Assembly: GCF_021401135.1 (NCBI RefSeq)
Contig: NZ_JACBFO010000006.1
Coordinates: forward strand, 62,001 to 126,000
DNA length: 64,000 bases
Reading direction: 5' to 3'
Source: Azonexus sp. R2A61
GTDB lineage: Bacteria > Pseudomonadota > Gammaproteobacteria > Burkholderiales > Rhodocyclaceae
The position numbers and the translations under genes are program-made. How positions within the stretch are numbered: position 1 is the stretch's first letter; the number at the start of each line of letters is the position of its first letter. Below, piece by piece: positions 37,622 to 48,567 of the stretch. Under the pieces are notes generated by a model, which was given only the letters and a program-made list of their open reading frames with translations, had not been told where the DNA came from and searched no databases.

Positions 37622-38932
37622 GTGAACATGACTTCCAATAGCCCGCCAGGTGCGGATAGTGTCAAACAGGTAATCCTTTCATTTCTGCAAGAGCGCCTCC
37701 TGCCCAAGCTGGAAAAGCTCAAGCCGGAAGAGGATGAGCAGCGGCAAGCATTGCTGCAGGATTACCTGCCGGCAAACTGGATTCCCGATGCCGCCCGGCG
37801 GGTTGGGCAGATTCAGCAAGTCACCCATGCCCTCAAATTTACCCATCCCGATGCGCGCGGTTCCAGTCTGAGCGTTGCCGGCAATCCGGCGGTCGGTGAG
37901 GAAATCGTCGGCACGCATACGGTGGCCCAGCGCTTGGCGCCGGATGTGGTTGGCAATGCTGCGGCGCTGGATGTGTATAAATTTCTCCGCCTTTCGGTGG
38001 GCGGAAAAACCATTCTGGAGCTTGCTGCAACGGCTGATCCTGCTCTGGCTGCTGCGTTTTCCGATGATGCCGATCTGGCGAAAACCTGGATGGCGGCATT
38101 CGCATCGCTGACCGAAGCCAAGGGACAGCCGGCTTCCAACAAGCTCGCCAAGCAGGTGTATTGGCCGATTGAAGGCCAAAACTACCATCTACTCGCCCCC
38201 TTGTTCCCGACCTCGCTGGTGCACGGCTTGTGGAAGCGAATCCGCGAGGATCGCTTTTCTGACGAGGCCAAGGCGGCGCGGGAGGCGAGACGCAACGGGC
38301 TTGCCCATCCGCACGGTTATTGCGAATACCCGAATGTGGCGATTCAGAACTTCGGGGGCACCAAACCGCAGAACATCAGCCAACTGAACAGTGAGCGCTA
38401 TGGGGAGAACTACCTCCTGCCTTCGCTGCCGCCGAGTTGGATATCAGCCGAGGTTCGCGCACCGCTGGCGGTGAACAGCGTTTTTGATGGCATTTTCGGT
38501 GGGCGGAAACAGGTTGATGAACTTGTTATAGCCCTACAGAAATTTCTAGTCAGCGTCGAGCATGCCGGGACCAACATCCGCATCCGCGACAAGCGGGCCG
38601 AGCTGGCCGGCTTGATCCGCGACGAGGCGTTGCAATACGCCGCCGAGTTGCGGCAACTGGAACCGGGCTGGAGCGCGTCGCCCGAATGCCTGCTCAATAG
38701 CGCCGAGCAATGCTGGCTGGACCCGGAGCGTACCGAGCTGGACGCCGATTTCGCCAGCCTGCGGCAACGTGGCGATTGGCAGGACGAAATCTGCCGGCGC
38801 TTCGGCAACTGGCTGAATGCCCGCCTGACCACTCCTAACACACCGATGGGCGCGATTGAAGCGGCGCATTGGCGCGATGTTCTGGACGAGGAAATGCGCT
38901 TGATGCGCGATGAGGTGGCCGACGATGAGTGA
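37622..38932 (+). CDS. csy1: Type I-F Cas8f (Csy1)
   Basis: 436 residues from GTG 37622, which has AAGGAG nine bases upstream; an ATG at 37628 is an alternative, and an ATG at 37604 lies before the ribosome-binding site. Family features include FLQERLLPKLEKLK at the N-terminus, NPAVGEEIVGTHTV, DVVGNAAALDVYKFL, RNGLAHPHGYCEYPNVAIQN and FGGTKPQNISQLNSERYG. Csy1 is the large subunit that reads the PAM and clamps target DNA in the Csy surveillance complex. Its 3' end overlaps csy2 by 8 bases. Confidence 0.94.
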   Translation: MNMTSNSPPGADSVKQVILSFLQERLLPKLEKLKPEEDEQRQALLQDYLPANWIPDAARRVGQIQQVTHALKFTHPDARGSSLSVAGNPAVGEEIVGTHTVAQRLAPDVVGNAAALDVYKFLRLSVGGKTILELAATADPALAAAFSDDADLAKTWMAAFASLTEAKGQPASNKLAKQVYWPIEGQNYHLLAPLFPTSLVHGLWKRIREDRFSDEAKAAREARRNGLAHPHGYCEYPNVAIQNFGGTKPQNISQLNSERYGENYLLPSLPPSWISAEVRAPLAVNSVFDGIFGGRKQVDELVIALQKFLVSVEHAGTNIRIRDKRAELAGLIRDEALQYAAELRQLEPGWSASPECLLNSAEQCWLDPERTELDADFASLRQRGDWQDEICRRFGNWLNARLTTPNTPMGAIEAAHWRDVLDEEMRLMRDEVADDE

Positions 38933-39902
38933 TGTCTTTGCTTTGGTTCTGTTGCCGCATCTCAGGGTGCAGAATGCCAACGCCATCTCCGGGCCGTTGA
39001 CCTGGGGTTTCCCTTCGCCGACTGCCTTTGCCGGGTTTGCGCATGCGCTGGAACGCAAGTTCGCGGCGGAGCTGAATGAAGGCTTTGCCGGGGTGGGGAT
39101 CATCTGCCACCATTTCGAACCGCAGGTCTTTCAACCGCCGGGGCGTCGTACCCAGGTGTTCCGCTTGACCCGCAATCCGGTCGGCAAAGACGGCGGCACG
39201 CAGGCTTTGGTCGAAGAAGGCCGCGCCCACATGGAAGTCAGCCTGGTTATTGCCGTCAGAGACTACAAGTCCGAAGGCGACGGCAAAGAACTGGCCGAGC
39301 GGCTGCACCACGCCGCCCAGGGCATGCGCCTAGCTGGCGGCAGTCTGCTGCATCAGGAGGGGAAACGCTATCAGGCCCAATGGTGGCCGCTGGCCGGCGA
39401 TATCGAGGGCGACGCCAGGATATTCCGCCGCCTGCGCCGTCGCCTGTTGCCGGGTTTTGCCCTGGTTCAGCGGGACGACTTGCTGGCTGGTCATCTGGCG
39501 GAAATGCGGGCGACACAGCCGGATAGCAACGCCCTTGACGCTTTGCTCGATCTTTCGCGGCTCAACATCGAGCCGGTTGTCAGCCAAGCGGACGAGGCTG
39601 GTGCGCCAGTGAAATGGGAAATCCGCCGCAAGCCCGGCTGGCTGGTGCCATTGCCCATCGGCTACGCCGGCATTTCACCGCTCTATGCGCCGGGCGAGGT
39701 GGAAAATGCCCGCGATGGCGCCACGCCTTTCCGTTTTGTCGAAAGTCTTTACTCGCTGGGTGAGTGGGTCAGTCCGCATCGGCTCGATGATTTGAGCCAA
39801 TTGCTGTGGACGCAGGAGACCGACGCAGCCAACGGCATTTATCGCTGCATCAATCGCTATTCCGAATCGCTTGATAATTTCAAGGAGCAACAAAATGGCT
39901 AA
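38925..39902 (+). CDS. csy2: Type I-F Cas5f (Csy2)
   Basis: 325 residues from ATG 38925 inside the csy1 tail. The RAMP fold begins with [20 protein letters not shown] and [18 protein letters not shown], and ends with [19 protein letters not shown]. It binds the crRNA 5' handle and pairs with Csy1 at the complex tail. It overlaps csy3 by 8 bases, consistent with coupled translation of complex subunits. Confidence 0.94.
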   Translation: MSDVFALVLLPHLRVQNANAISGPLTWGFPSPTAFAGFAHALERKFAAELNEGFAGVGIICHHFEPQVFQPPGRRTQVFRLTRNPVGKDGGTQALVEEGRAHMEVSLVIAVRDYKSEGDGKELAERLHHAAQGMRLAGGSLLHQEGKRYQAQWWPLAGDIEGDARIFRRLRRRLLPGFALVQRDDLLAGHLAEMRATQPDSNALDALLDLSRLNIEPVVSQADEAGAPVKWEIRRKPGWLVPLPIGYAGISPLYAPGEVENARDGATPFRFVESLYSLGEWVSPHRLDDLSQLLWTQETDAANGIYRCINRYSESLDNFKEQQNG

Positions 39903-40929
39903 AACCGACCTGAAAACCGCTTCCGTCCTCGCTTTTGAACGCAAGCTCGATCCTTCCGACGCGCTTTTCAGTGCTGGAAAATGGGTTGACCGTAGTACGG
40001 GAGAAAAATGGGTGCCTGTCACCGTGCGCGAAAAATCCGTGCGCGGCACGATCTCCAATCGGCTTGCTACCAAGGACCAGGACCCGGCCAAGCTTGATGC
40101 TTCGATCCAGTCGCCGAATTTGCAGACGGTTGATGTGGCCACCTTGCCCAACGACGCCGATACGCTGCGCGTGCGCTTCACCCTGCGCATCCTGGGCGGC
40201 GCCGGTACGCCCTCCGCCTGCAACAACGCCGATTACCAGATCAAGCTGCAAGGTACGGTGCAGCAATACGCCAAGGAGGTCGGCTTTGCCGAACTGGCGC
40301 GGCGTTACGCCAGCAATCTGACCAACGGCCGTTTCCTTTGGCGCAACCGGATGGGGGCGGAACAGATCGAAGTCCAGGTTCGCCAACTGGCACAGGGCGA
40401 AGCTGCGCAAAGCTGGTCTTTCGACGCGCTGAATTTTTCGCTGCGCGATTTTTCCTCCGATAGCCCGGCCTTGGGTGAACTGGCCAAGGTGATCGAGCTG
40501 GGACTGGCCGGGCAAGCGCACGCCTTGCTGGAAGTCGTTGCCTATGTGCGGATGGGCGACGGCCAGGAGGTCTATCCCTCGCAGGAGCTGATTCTCGACC
40601 GGGGCGACAAGAAAGGCCAAAAGAGCAAGACGCTTTATGTGGTGGGAAACGTGGCTGGCATCCATAGCCAGAAGATCGGTAACGCCTTGCGCACCATCGA
40701 TACCTGGTATCCGGCGGATGAAGAGAACGGGAGCATCGGCCCGATTGCGGTGGAACCGTATGGCTCGGTGACGTCGCAAGGCAAGGCCTACCGCCAGCCG
40801 AAACAGAAGGCCGATTTCTACAATCTGCTCGACGAATGGGTCCTGAAAGACCGGGCGCCGGAAGCGGGCAACCAGCATTACGTGATGGCAACCCTGATCC
40901 GTGGCGGTGTCTTCGGCGAAAAGGACTAA
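39895..40929 (+). CDS. csy3: Type I-F Cas7f backbone (Csy3)
   Basis: 344 residues; AAGGAG precedes ATG 39895. Recognisable segments are [62 protein letters not shown] and RGGVFGEKD at the C-terminus. Multiple copies coat the crRNA spacer and form the backbone of the Csy complex. It lies 3 bases before cas6f. Confidence 0.95.
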   Translation: MAKTDLKTASVLAFERKLDPSDALFSAGKWVDRSTGEKWVPVTVREKSVRGTISNRLATKDQDPAKLDASIQSPNLQTVDVATLPNDADTLRVRFTLRILGGAGTPSACNNADYQIKLQGTVQQYAKEVGFAELARRYASNLTNGRFLWRNRMGAEQIEVQVRQLAQGEAAQSWSFDALNFSLRDFSSDSPALGELAKVIELGLAGQAHALLEVVAYVRMGDGQEVYPSQELILDRGDKKGQKSKTLYVVGNVAGIHSQKIGNALRTIDTWYPADEENGSIGPIAVEPYGSVTSQGKAYRQPKQKADFYNLLDEWVLKDRAPEAGNQHYVMATLIRGGVFGEKD

Positions 40930-40932
40930 GGC

Positions 40933-41496
40933 ATGGATTCCTATATCGAACTCCAACTTTTGCCGGACCCGGAGTTTCCCGCCAACATGCTGATGAATGC
41001 GTTGTTCGCCAAGCTGCACCGGGGTTTGGTCAGCAGCGGGGAAGGGCGGGTCGGGGTCAGTTTTCCCGATGTCGAGCATAAAGGTGTCGGTCTGGGAGCG
41101 CGACTGCGCCTGCATGGGACGGCGCCTGATCTTGAGCATTTGATGGCGGCGAACTGGCTGCAAGGGATGCGCGATCATCTTTCCTGTAGCCCGGTCAGTC
41201 TGGTCCCTGCGAACGCAGCCTACCGAATAGTGCGGCGCGTGCAGGCCAAAAGCAGCCCGGAACGGGAGCGGCGGCGCTTGATTGCACGTAAGGGAATCAG
41301 CGCCGAGGCAGCAGTTCAGGCGATTCCTGATAGCGCCGCCGAGATGCTTCGCTTGCCTTACGTACTACTCACCAGCCAAAGCACGGAACAGCAGTTCCGC
41401 TTGTTTATCGAGCATCTTCCTGTGCAGAAAGAAGCTGTGGGGGGAGCGTTTAGCGCTTACGGGCTGAGTTCAACCGCGACTGTGCCGTGGTTTTAG
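40933..41496 (+). CDS. cas6f: CRISPR repeat endoribonuclease Cas6f (Csy4)
   Basis: 187 residues. The catalytic His is at position 29 (AKLHRGL), exactly as in Csy4. The arginine-rich helix that grips the repeat hairpin is RRVQAKSSPERERRRLIAR. The C-terminus ends with the typical YGLS...TVPWF. It cuts each repeat 3' of the CTGCC-GGATA-GGCAG hairpin and stays bound to the crRNA 3' end. It should also process the degenerate repeats in the cas3-csy1 gap, whose stem pairing is kept. Confidence 0.95.
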   Translation: MDSYIELQLLPDPEFPANMLMNALFAKLHRGLVSSGEGRVGVSFPDVEHKGVGLGARLRLHGTAPDLEHLMAANWLQGMRDHLSCSPVSLVPANAAYRIVRRVQAKSSPERERRRLIARKGISAEAAVQAIPDSAAEMLRLPYVLLTSQSTEQQFRLFIEHLPVQKEAVGGAFSAYGLSSTATVPWF

Positions 41497-41500
41497 ACCC

Positions 41501-41532
41501 TTTTTCAGGGGGTGAAATATCCCCCTGAAAAA
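41501..41532 (+). terminator. Perfect 12-bp hairpin between cas6f and the array leader
   Basis: TTTTTCAGGGGG / CCCCCTGAAAAA, 8-nt loop, starting 4 bases after the cas6f stop. The outer stem is A-T rich and symmetric, as in bidirectional terminators, but no separate T-run follows. It probably insulates the csy transcript from array transcription. Confidence 0.6.
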
Positions 41533-41625
41533 TCAATGGGTTGTTTGGTGGCGTGGGATTTTGGTTTTGTGGCAGGAATTGGGTTTTTTCTTTAAAAATT
41601 CGATTGATAGGTAAATTTTTTTGTA
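41533..41625 (+). promoter_or_regulatory. AT-rich CRISPR leader
   Basis: 93 bases rich in T-runs between the cas6f hairpin and the first repeat, with no ORF. An imperfect IHF-like site (TATCAA-N4-ATT on the minus strand, about 41600) could help integration. Its position on the side of intact repeats, opposite the mutated ones, supports it as the leader end. Confidence 0.65.
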
Positions 41626-44600
41626 CTTCACTGCCGGATAGGCAGCTCAGAAAAAGAGGCGTTTCTTGTCAGTGCCGCCAATGGTCTTCACTGCCGGATA
41701 GGCAGCTCAGAAACATCACCTAAGCGTTATGCGTCTTCATGCCGGCTTCACTGCCGGATAGGCAGCTCAGAAATATTTTCCAGTTCAGTGCGTTCATTTG
41801 CAGCCCTTCACTGCCGGATAGGCAGCTCAGAAAGCGAAAGCGTGATTTTCCACTCTCATTGCGAGCTTCACTGCCGGATAGGCAGCTCAGAAAGAACCCG
41901 GTCGGGAAAAAGATCAGCTCGTACGCTTCACTGCCGGATAGGCAGCTCAGAAATGGACGAAGGCCGTGGTAGCCAGTTGGGTGCTCTTCACTGCCGGATA
42001 GGCAGCTCAGAAATTCGACGATCTTGGCGATGTCGTTGGCGGTGCCTTCACTGCCGGATAGGCAGCTCAGAAAATGCTCAAGTTTTCGATGGACACACTG
42101 GGATTGCTTCACTGCCGGATAGGCAGCTCAGAAAATCTTGAGCAGGTCGCAGGGTTCGATCACGGCCTTCACTGCCGGATAGGCAGCTCAGAAAATGTCG
42201 GCGGTGCCGGCGATGCGCTTCATGACCTTCACTGCCGGATAGGCAGCTCAGAAAATTTGCCGGGCGACGCCCAGCATGGCGGTTTCCTTCACTGCCGGAT
42301 AGGCAGCTCAGAAAAGCCGGCGCGGGATACGCTGCTGCAGCCGTACCTTCACTGCCGGATAGGCAGCTCAGAAATACAAGATCCGCCATATCTACGGCGG
42401 CGCGGTCTTCACTGCCGGATAGGCAGCTCAGAAAGCACCCGTCAGCCCAGACAAATCAAGGCCCGTCTTCACTGCCGGATAGGCAGCTCAGAAACCGAGG
42501 AGAAAGCAGCATGAACCGTCCCTCCCCTTCACTGCCGGATAGGCAGCTCAGAAAGGATCAGGGTGGTGACTTCGTTGCTGTTGAGGCTTCACTGCCGGAT
42601 AGGCAGCTCAGAAACAGCCAGGCGGCCGCCCGATGCTTTTTATTGGCTTCACTGCCGGATAGGCAGCTCAGAAAGCTACGCCCGACGTTCCGTCGTTGAA
42701 GTATTCCTTCACTGCCGGATAGGCAGCTCAGAAAATCGATCATCAACACCGGCGCGCCCATCATTTCTTCACTGCCGGATAGGCAGCTCAGAAAAGGCCC
42801 ACGTCATCGTTGCGGATGGCCTCCATCTTCACTGCCGGATAGGCAGCTCAGAAAAGGTGTGCAGCGGCACCTCATCACCATCGATCCTTCACTGCCGGAT
42901 AGGCAGCTCAGAAACTGACGGGCGTCGCCTCATGGCCGGCGTTATCCTTCACTGCCGGATAGGCAGCTCAGAAAATCAGTAGGCCGCGCTCTGCGCCGAT
43001 TGATACCTTCACTGCCGGATAGGCAGCTCAGAAATCGATGAACCAGTTGGACGGCAATTGAAACGGCTTCACTGCCGGATAGGCAGCTCAGAAAAGCGGA
43101 TTAATAGTTATCCATTTCCATTCCCGCTTCACTGCCGGATAGGCAGCTCAGAAAGCAGCAATATCAAGCGCGGCATGTTCAATCGTCTTCACTGCCGGAT
43201 AGGCAGCTCAGAAAATGACACGCGACCAGGTCAGTCCCGTGATCTCCTTCACTGCCGGATAGGCAGCTCAGAAAGCCTCGAAGTTGCCTGCGATCACGTC
43301 GTTCAGCTTCACTGCCGGATAGGCAGCTCAGAAAGCCAGACTTTTGTTTTGCACCAGCAAATATCGCTTCACTGCCGGATAGGCAGCTCAGAAAGCGAGC
43401 CTTCGACCTGGGCGGGATTGTCGGGGCTTCACTGCCGGATAGGCAGCTCAGAAAAGGGTCGCCATACGGGCAGCCGGTGATGACTTCTTCACTGCCGGAT
43501 AGGCAGCTCAGAAAATACAGCCGCGAATAACCACCCTCGTCGGCCGCTTCACTGCCGGATAGGCAGCTCAGAAAATGCGGCCCCTGCCGCACCCGTCAGC
43601 CCAGACCTTCACTGCCGGATAGGCAGCTCAGAAAGTCAGCGATCAGCACAAGAATCAGCCAGGCAGCTTCACTGCCGGATAGGCAGCTCAGAAAAATCTG
43701 CGGACGGCACGCGCGCGGAGCGCGTTCTTCACTGCCGGATAGGCAGCTCAGAAAAGGTCCTGCGACGCCGGCGAGAAGTCCGACAACTTCACTGCCGGAT
43801 AGGCAGCTCAGAAAATCGCGCTCAGCGCTTTCCCCGGCGGCGAGCTCTTCACTGCCGGATAGGCAGCTCAGAAATGATACGACCGACTTCACCTCGACCT
43901 TGAGTTCTTCACTGCCGGATAGGCAGCTCAGAAAGTCGCGCCGGCGACACGCATCGCCTCAACCTCCTTCACTGCCGGATAGGCAGCTCAGAAACGATCA
44001 CTCTCCCGGCATCGACCCCCGCGCCGTCTTCACTGCCGGATAGGCAGCTCAGAAAAAAGCGCAGCGCCTTGCTCACGCGCTGGCCAACCTTCACTGCCGG
44101 ATAGGCAGCTCAGAAACGGCGCGCGGACACCGGCGATCAGCACGCGATCTTCACTGCCGGATAGGCAGCTCAGAAACGGGTCCATCATCAAATGCAGCGG
44201 CACACCGTCTTCACTGCCGGATAGGCAGCTCAGAAAAATCTGCAGAGGAGATCCTGGCAGAAGCTGCTGCTTCACTGCCGGATAGGCAGCTCAGAAATAC
44301 TTCGACTGCCGCCGCACCAAGCGCAACAGCTTCACTGCCGGATAGGCAGCTCAGAAATTGATGAAACCTAGCCGGCACTTCGTTTGATGCTTCACTGCCG
44401 GATAGGCAGCTCAGAAAAATCGTCGCTCATGCCAGGTAGTCGACCGTCACTTCACTGCCGGATAGGCAGCTCAGAAAAACATGCAGAGCAAGCGCTTCCG
44501 CGAAGGCCTCCTTCACTGCCGGATAGGCAGCTCAGAAACACTGCGAGCCGACGACCGATGGCCTGCTGCACTTCACTGCCGGATAGGCAGCTCAGAAAAG

Positions 44601-47120
44601 TCGATGCTAGCCGGCACGCGCGCCGGGCGACTTCACTGCCGGATAGGCAGCTCAGAAAAGGTGGGACGGCCAAGGGCTCCGGCACCGGCGCTTCACTGCC
44701 GGATAGGCAGCTCAGAAAAAGACGCACAACGCTTAGCTGTGCGGACTGCGCTTCACTGCCGGATAGGCAGCTCAGAAATGGCGTAACCGACACACCACCC
44801 CGCGACCGCGCTTCACTGCCGGATAGGCAGCTCAGAAAGCCTGCACATTGCGCCGCCGGCCGGCAAGCGCCTTCACTGCCGGATAGGCAGCTCAGAAAAC
44901 TGATCCTGGCGAGTCCGTCCGTGCCGGCTGCTTCACTGCCGGATAGGCAGCTCAGAAAGACGTGTGGGACAGCTATCTCCACGTCGAGCACTTCACTGCC
45001 GGATAGGCAGCTCAGAAAAGCAGTGCCGAGAATTGATGAATACGATCCGGCTTCACTGCCGGATAGGCAGCTCAGAAATTGTAGATGGGAAGATGGGTAT
45101 GGGTGGCCATCTTCACTGCCGGATAGGCAGCTCAGAAAGCATCCGTCACCCGCAGCGTGATCTGATCATCCTTCACTGCCGGATAGGCAGCTCAGAAAGT
45201 TCCGCGCGACGCTGCCGCTGTCTGTGACAACTTCACTGCCGGATAGGCAGCTCAGAAAAGGCGACGGCAATTCGATCCCAGAAGCCAAGGCTTCACTGCC
45301 GGATAGGCAGCTCAGAAAAGATGCTGTCGATTTTCCGCCTGCCGGCAGTATCTTCACTGCCGGATAGGCAGCTCAGAAAGGAACTGACTGGCTACGAGGC
45401 GCTGGAACAGCCTTCACTGCCGGATAGGCAGCTCAGAAACGATGCAGCTCGGCCCGCTTTAGATTAGCGGGCTTCACTGCCGGATAGGCAGCTCAGAAAA
45501 GACCAGTTCACCGGTCGTGAGCTGAGCAGTCCTTCACTGCCGGATAGGCAGCTCAGAAAAATCTGCGGACGGCACGAGCGCGGAGCTCGTTCTTCACTGC
45601 CGGATAGGCAGCTCAGAAATGATGCAGATGGACACCGCCGCCCTCACCGTCCTTCACTGCCGGATAGGCAGCTCAGAAAACCAGGCCGATGACGGCGGTG
45701 GCGACGGTGCGCTTCACTGCCGGATAGGCAGCTCAGAAAGGTGACGCCCTGGACCGGGACGTTGGAGAGCGCTTCACTGCCGGATAGGCAGCTCAGAAAT
45801 CGGTCGCCTTGACGTTTGCGTCATATGAGGTCTTCACTGCCGGATAGGCAGCTCAGAAATGATGCTGTCGACTTTCCGCCTGCTGGTTCGCCTTCACTGC
45901 CGGATAGGCAGCTCAGAAAACTGGCGATCCGGTCGATCCAGCCGTTCCGCGCTTCACTGCCGGATAGGCAGCTCAGAAATCGAAAGCGCCCCCACTGCCG
46001 GTCATCGGCAACTTCACTGCCGGATAGGCAGCTCAGAAATGCCGGGACGGTTACCAGGAGCGCATCGCGGCCTTCACTGCCGGATAGGCAGCTCAGAAAT
46101 CCGAAGCAGCGGTCACGTAATCGATGACCTCCTTCACTGCCGGATAGGCAGCTCAGAAAGCCGTCGAAGTCCAGCGCCCCGCCGTCACCGACTTCACTGC
46201 CGGATAGGCAGCTCAGAAAATTGCCCACGAAACTTTCGACTACGCAACGACCTTCACTGCCGGATAGGCAGCTCAGAAAGGCAACTTCGAAGCGGCGGTG
46301 AGGAAGTGCGCCTTCACTGCCGGATAGGCAGCTCAGAAAGCTCGGCGCTGCGACAAATGCGGCCGGCGACCCTTCACTGCCGGATAGGCAGCTCAGAAAT
46401 CGATGTACTTGTTGTTTGCGTTGAATACCGCCTTCACTGCCGGATAGGCAGCTCAGAAATTGCGGATCAGGTCGCGGATGTATTCGCCGAACTTCACTGC
46501 CGGATAGGCAGCTCAGAAAGGAACCGTTGGCGAACTGGTAGCCGGTGTCCTCTTCACTGCCGGATAGGCAGCTCAGAAAGACCTCGACGGCTGGGCGTCG
46601 ACGGCGCTGAACTTCACTGCCGGATAGGCAGCTCAGAAAGACCTCGAGAACATTCCGCCGGCCGAGATCGACTTCACTGCCGGATAGGCAGCTCAGAAAA
46701 ATGTAGTTGGCGTCCGTGGTCCCTTGCGACCCTTCACTGCCTGATAGGCAGCTCAGAAAGTGAAGAAAAGCTTCGCCTGGCCGCGTCATTCCTTCACTGC
46801 CGGATAAGCAGCTCAGAAATGGAGAAGACCGGGCGGCGCACGGACGACAGCCTTCACTGCCGGATAGGCAGCTCAGAAAGGGACGGCCCGAAGCGGGAGC
46901 GGGAAGCCTTCCCTTCACTGCCGGATAGGCAGCTCAGAAAGAACTGCCGGTCACCGCTTCCGCCGCCGCCGGCTTCACTGCCGGATAGGCAGCTCAGAAA
47001 TTCCAGGCGCGCGAATTCTGCAGGCGCTGCCTCTTCACTGCCGGATAGGCAGCTCAGAAATGGCAGTACAACGATGGCGCCGATCTACACGACTTCACTG
47101 CCGGATAGGCAGCTCAGAAA
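41626..47120 (+). CRISPR. Type I-F CRISPR array, 92 repeats and 91 spacers
   Basis: Repeat of 28 nt beginning CTTCACTGCC and ending GCTCAGAAA, with the hairpin CTGCC-GGATA-GGCAG and the 8-nt handle CTCAGAAA. Spacing is 60 nt, giving 32-nt spacers; seven spacers are 33 nt (period shifts at about 42.1, 44.0, 44.1, 44.3, 44.5, 45.3 and 46.9 kb). Counting the first (41626) and last (47093) repeats gives 92. Repeats 86 and 87 each carry one substitution. Orientation is the same as the csy genes. Short open frames across the array arise because 60 is a multiple of 3. Confidence 0.98.
46732..46819 (+). repeat. Two variant repeats near the trailer end of the array
   Basis: Repeat 86 (46732-46759) has G to T in the hairpin loop (base 46742). 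Repeat 87 (46792-46819) has G to A in the stem (base 46807). Decay at this end and its absence elsewhere place the oldest spacers here. Confidence 0.85.
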
Positions 47121-47420
47121 GGGATTTCGAAGAAGAGCCGCGCACCCTCCCTCATCGGTTTCAAGAGCTCGCAGAGCCCCTGACCGGCAGTGGCAGATGG
47201 TTCAAAATATGCGTGGAGAGCAGTTGATCAGGCGATCCCGGTTGTAACCGCTGGTGCGGTCACACAGGGAAGCAAAGTTCTAAGCCTGGCTCAGACACGC
47301 TGCGCCACGCCAGCCAATCGGGGCCAAGGCAGGCGACGTAATAGGCTGAAAGAACAAAGCCAGCAGCAACCCGCTATGTTTGCCGGCCACTCCCGCGGTC
47401 AACGCCGCCCGACAACAAAA
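47121..47420. other. 300-bp gap between array and aroG
   Basis: No credible gene, repeat or terminator is seen after the last repeat. The frame open from 47190 is antisense to aroG. The sequence is less GC-biased than neighbouring genes and may be a remnant of the element that brought the CRISPR locus. Confidence 0.4.
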
Positions 47421-48503
47421 TCACTCGGCCGCTTCAATCAGCCTTCTTGCCCGCACCGCCGCCGCCAGTTGCTCCAGCACTCGCAAGCTGTCGTCCCAGT
47501 GGATACAGGCGTCGGTGATGCTCTGTCCGTAGGTGAGCGGGACGCCGGGTTGCAGGTCCTGGCGGCCTTCGACGAGGTGGGATTCGATCATCACGCCGCT
47601 GATCCGTTCGTCGCCGGCAGCGATCTGGGCGGCGACGCTGTCGGCGACTTCCAGTTGCAGCTTGAACTGTTTGCGGCTGTTGCCGTGGGAGAAGTCGACC
47701 ATCACCTTGGCGGCGAGGCCGGCCTTGGCGATTTCGTTGCAGGCGGCGTCGACGCTGGCGGCGTCGAAGTTCGGTTCCTTGCCGCCGCGCAGGATGACGT
47801 GGCAATCCTCGTTGCCGGCGGTGGACACGATGGCGGTGTGGCCGCTCTTGGTGACCGACAGGAAATGGTGCGGGGAATTGGCGGCGCGGATGGCGTCGAC
47901 CGCAATCTTCATGTTGCCGTCGGTGCCGTTCTTGAAGCCGACCGGGCAGGACAGGCCGGAGGCCAGTTCGCGGTGCACCTGCGATTCGGTGGTGCGCGCG
48001 CCGATGGCGCCCCAGGCGATCAGGTCGGCAGTGTATTGCGGCGTGATGGTGTCGAGGAATTCGGTGGCACAGGGCAGGTCCAGCTCGTTGACGTCGAGCA
48101 GGATCTTGCGCGCCAGGCGCAGGCCTTCGTTGATGCGGAAGGTGTTGTCCAGGCGCGGGTCGTTGATCAGGCCCTTCCAGCCGACCGTCGTGCGCGGCTT
48201 TTCAAAGTAGACGCGCATGACGACGACGAGGTCGTCCTGGTGCTTTTCGGCCTCCTTGGCCAGTCGACCGGCGTAATCCATCGCCAGGTCGTAGTCGTGG
48301 ATCGAGCAGGGGCCGATGACGACCAGCAGGCGGTCGTCGGCGCCATGCAGGATGCGGTGGATGGCCTGGCGGGCGTTGAAGGTGGTGTGGGCGGCGCGCA
48401 GCGAGACCGGGTATTCGCGGTTGATCAGCGAGGGCGGCACCAGTTCCTTGATGCCGAGGATGCGCAGGTCGTCGGTGTTCGGTTTCGTCTGTTGCGTGTT
48501 CAT
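47421..48503 (-). CDS. aroG: 3-deoxy-7-phosphoheptulonate synthase, class I
   Basis: 360 residues from ATG 48503 (MNTQQTKPNTDDLRILGIKE); a start four codons upstream is possible. Active-site segments are GPCSIHD, RVYFEKPRTTVGWKG, ARTTESQVHRELASGLS, GFKNGTDG, ILRGG and DFSHGNS. It condenses PEP and erythrose-4-phosphate, the first step of aromatic amino acid synthesis. Which aromatic amino acid inhibits it cannot be fixed from sequence alone. Confidence 0.95.
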   Translation of the reverse strand: MNTQQTKPNTDDLRILGIKELVPPSLINREYPVSLRAAHTTFNARQAIHRILHGADDRLLVVIGPCSIHDYDLAMDYAGRLAKEAEKHQDDLVVVMRVYFEKPRTTVGWKGLINDPRLDNTFRINEGLRLARKILLDVNELDLPCATEFLDTITPQYTADLIAWGAIGARTTESQVHRELASGLSCPVGFKNGTDGNMKIAVDAIRAANSPHHFLSVTKSGHTAIVSTAGNEDCHVILRGGKEPNFDAASVDAACNEIAKAGLAAKVMVDFSHGNSRKQFKLQLEVADSVAAQIAAGDERISGVMIESHLVEGRQDLQPGVPLTYGQSITDACIHWDDSLRVLEQLAAAVRARRLIEAAE

Positions 48504-48567
48504 GGCCCAACCCATTCAAGAATGCCGGAAACCGGCGATTCTAACCGACGAGGCTGCCCCGCCGGGC

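Noticed and set aside
41739-47247. Many open frames with repeated LHCRIGSSE, SLPDRQLR or FLSCLSGSE units, as if a repeat protein
   Set aside because: They are translations of the CRISPR repeat; its 60-nt period is a multiple of three, so frames stay open. No start signals or coding bias.
47121-47420. Possible continuation of the CRISPR array or a small gene after the last repeat
   Set aside because: No further repeat-like hairpin and no frame with a credible start or ribosome-binding site.
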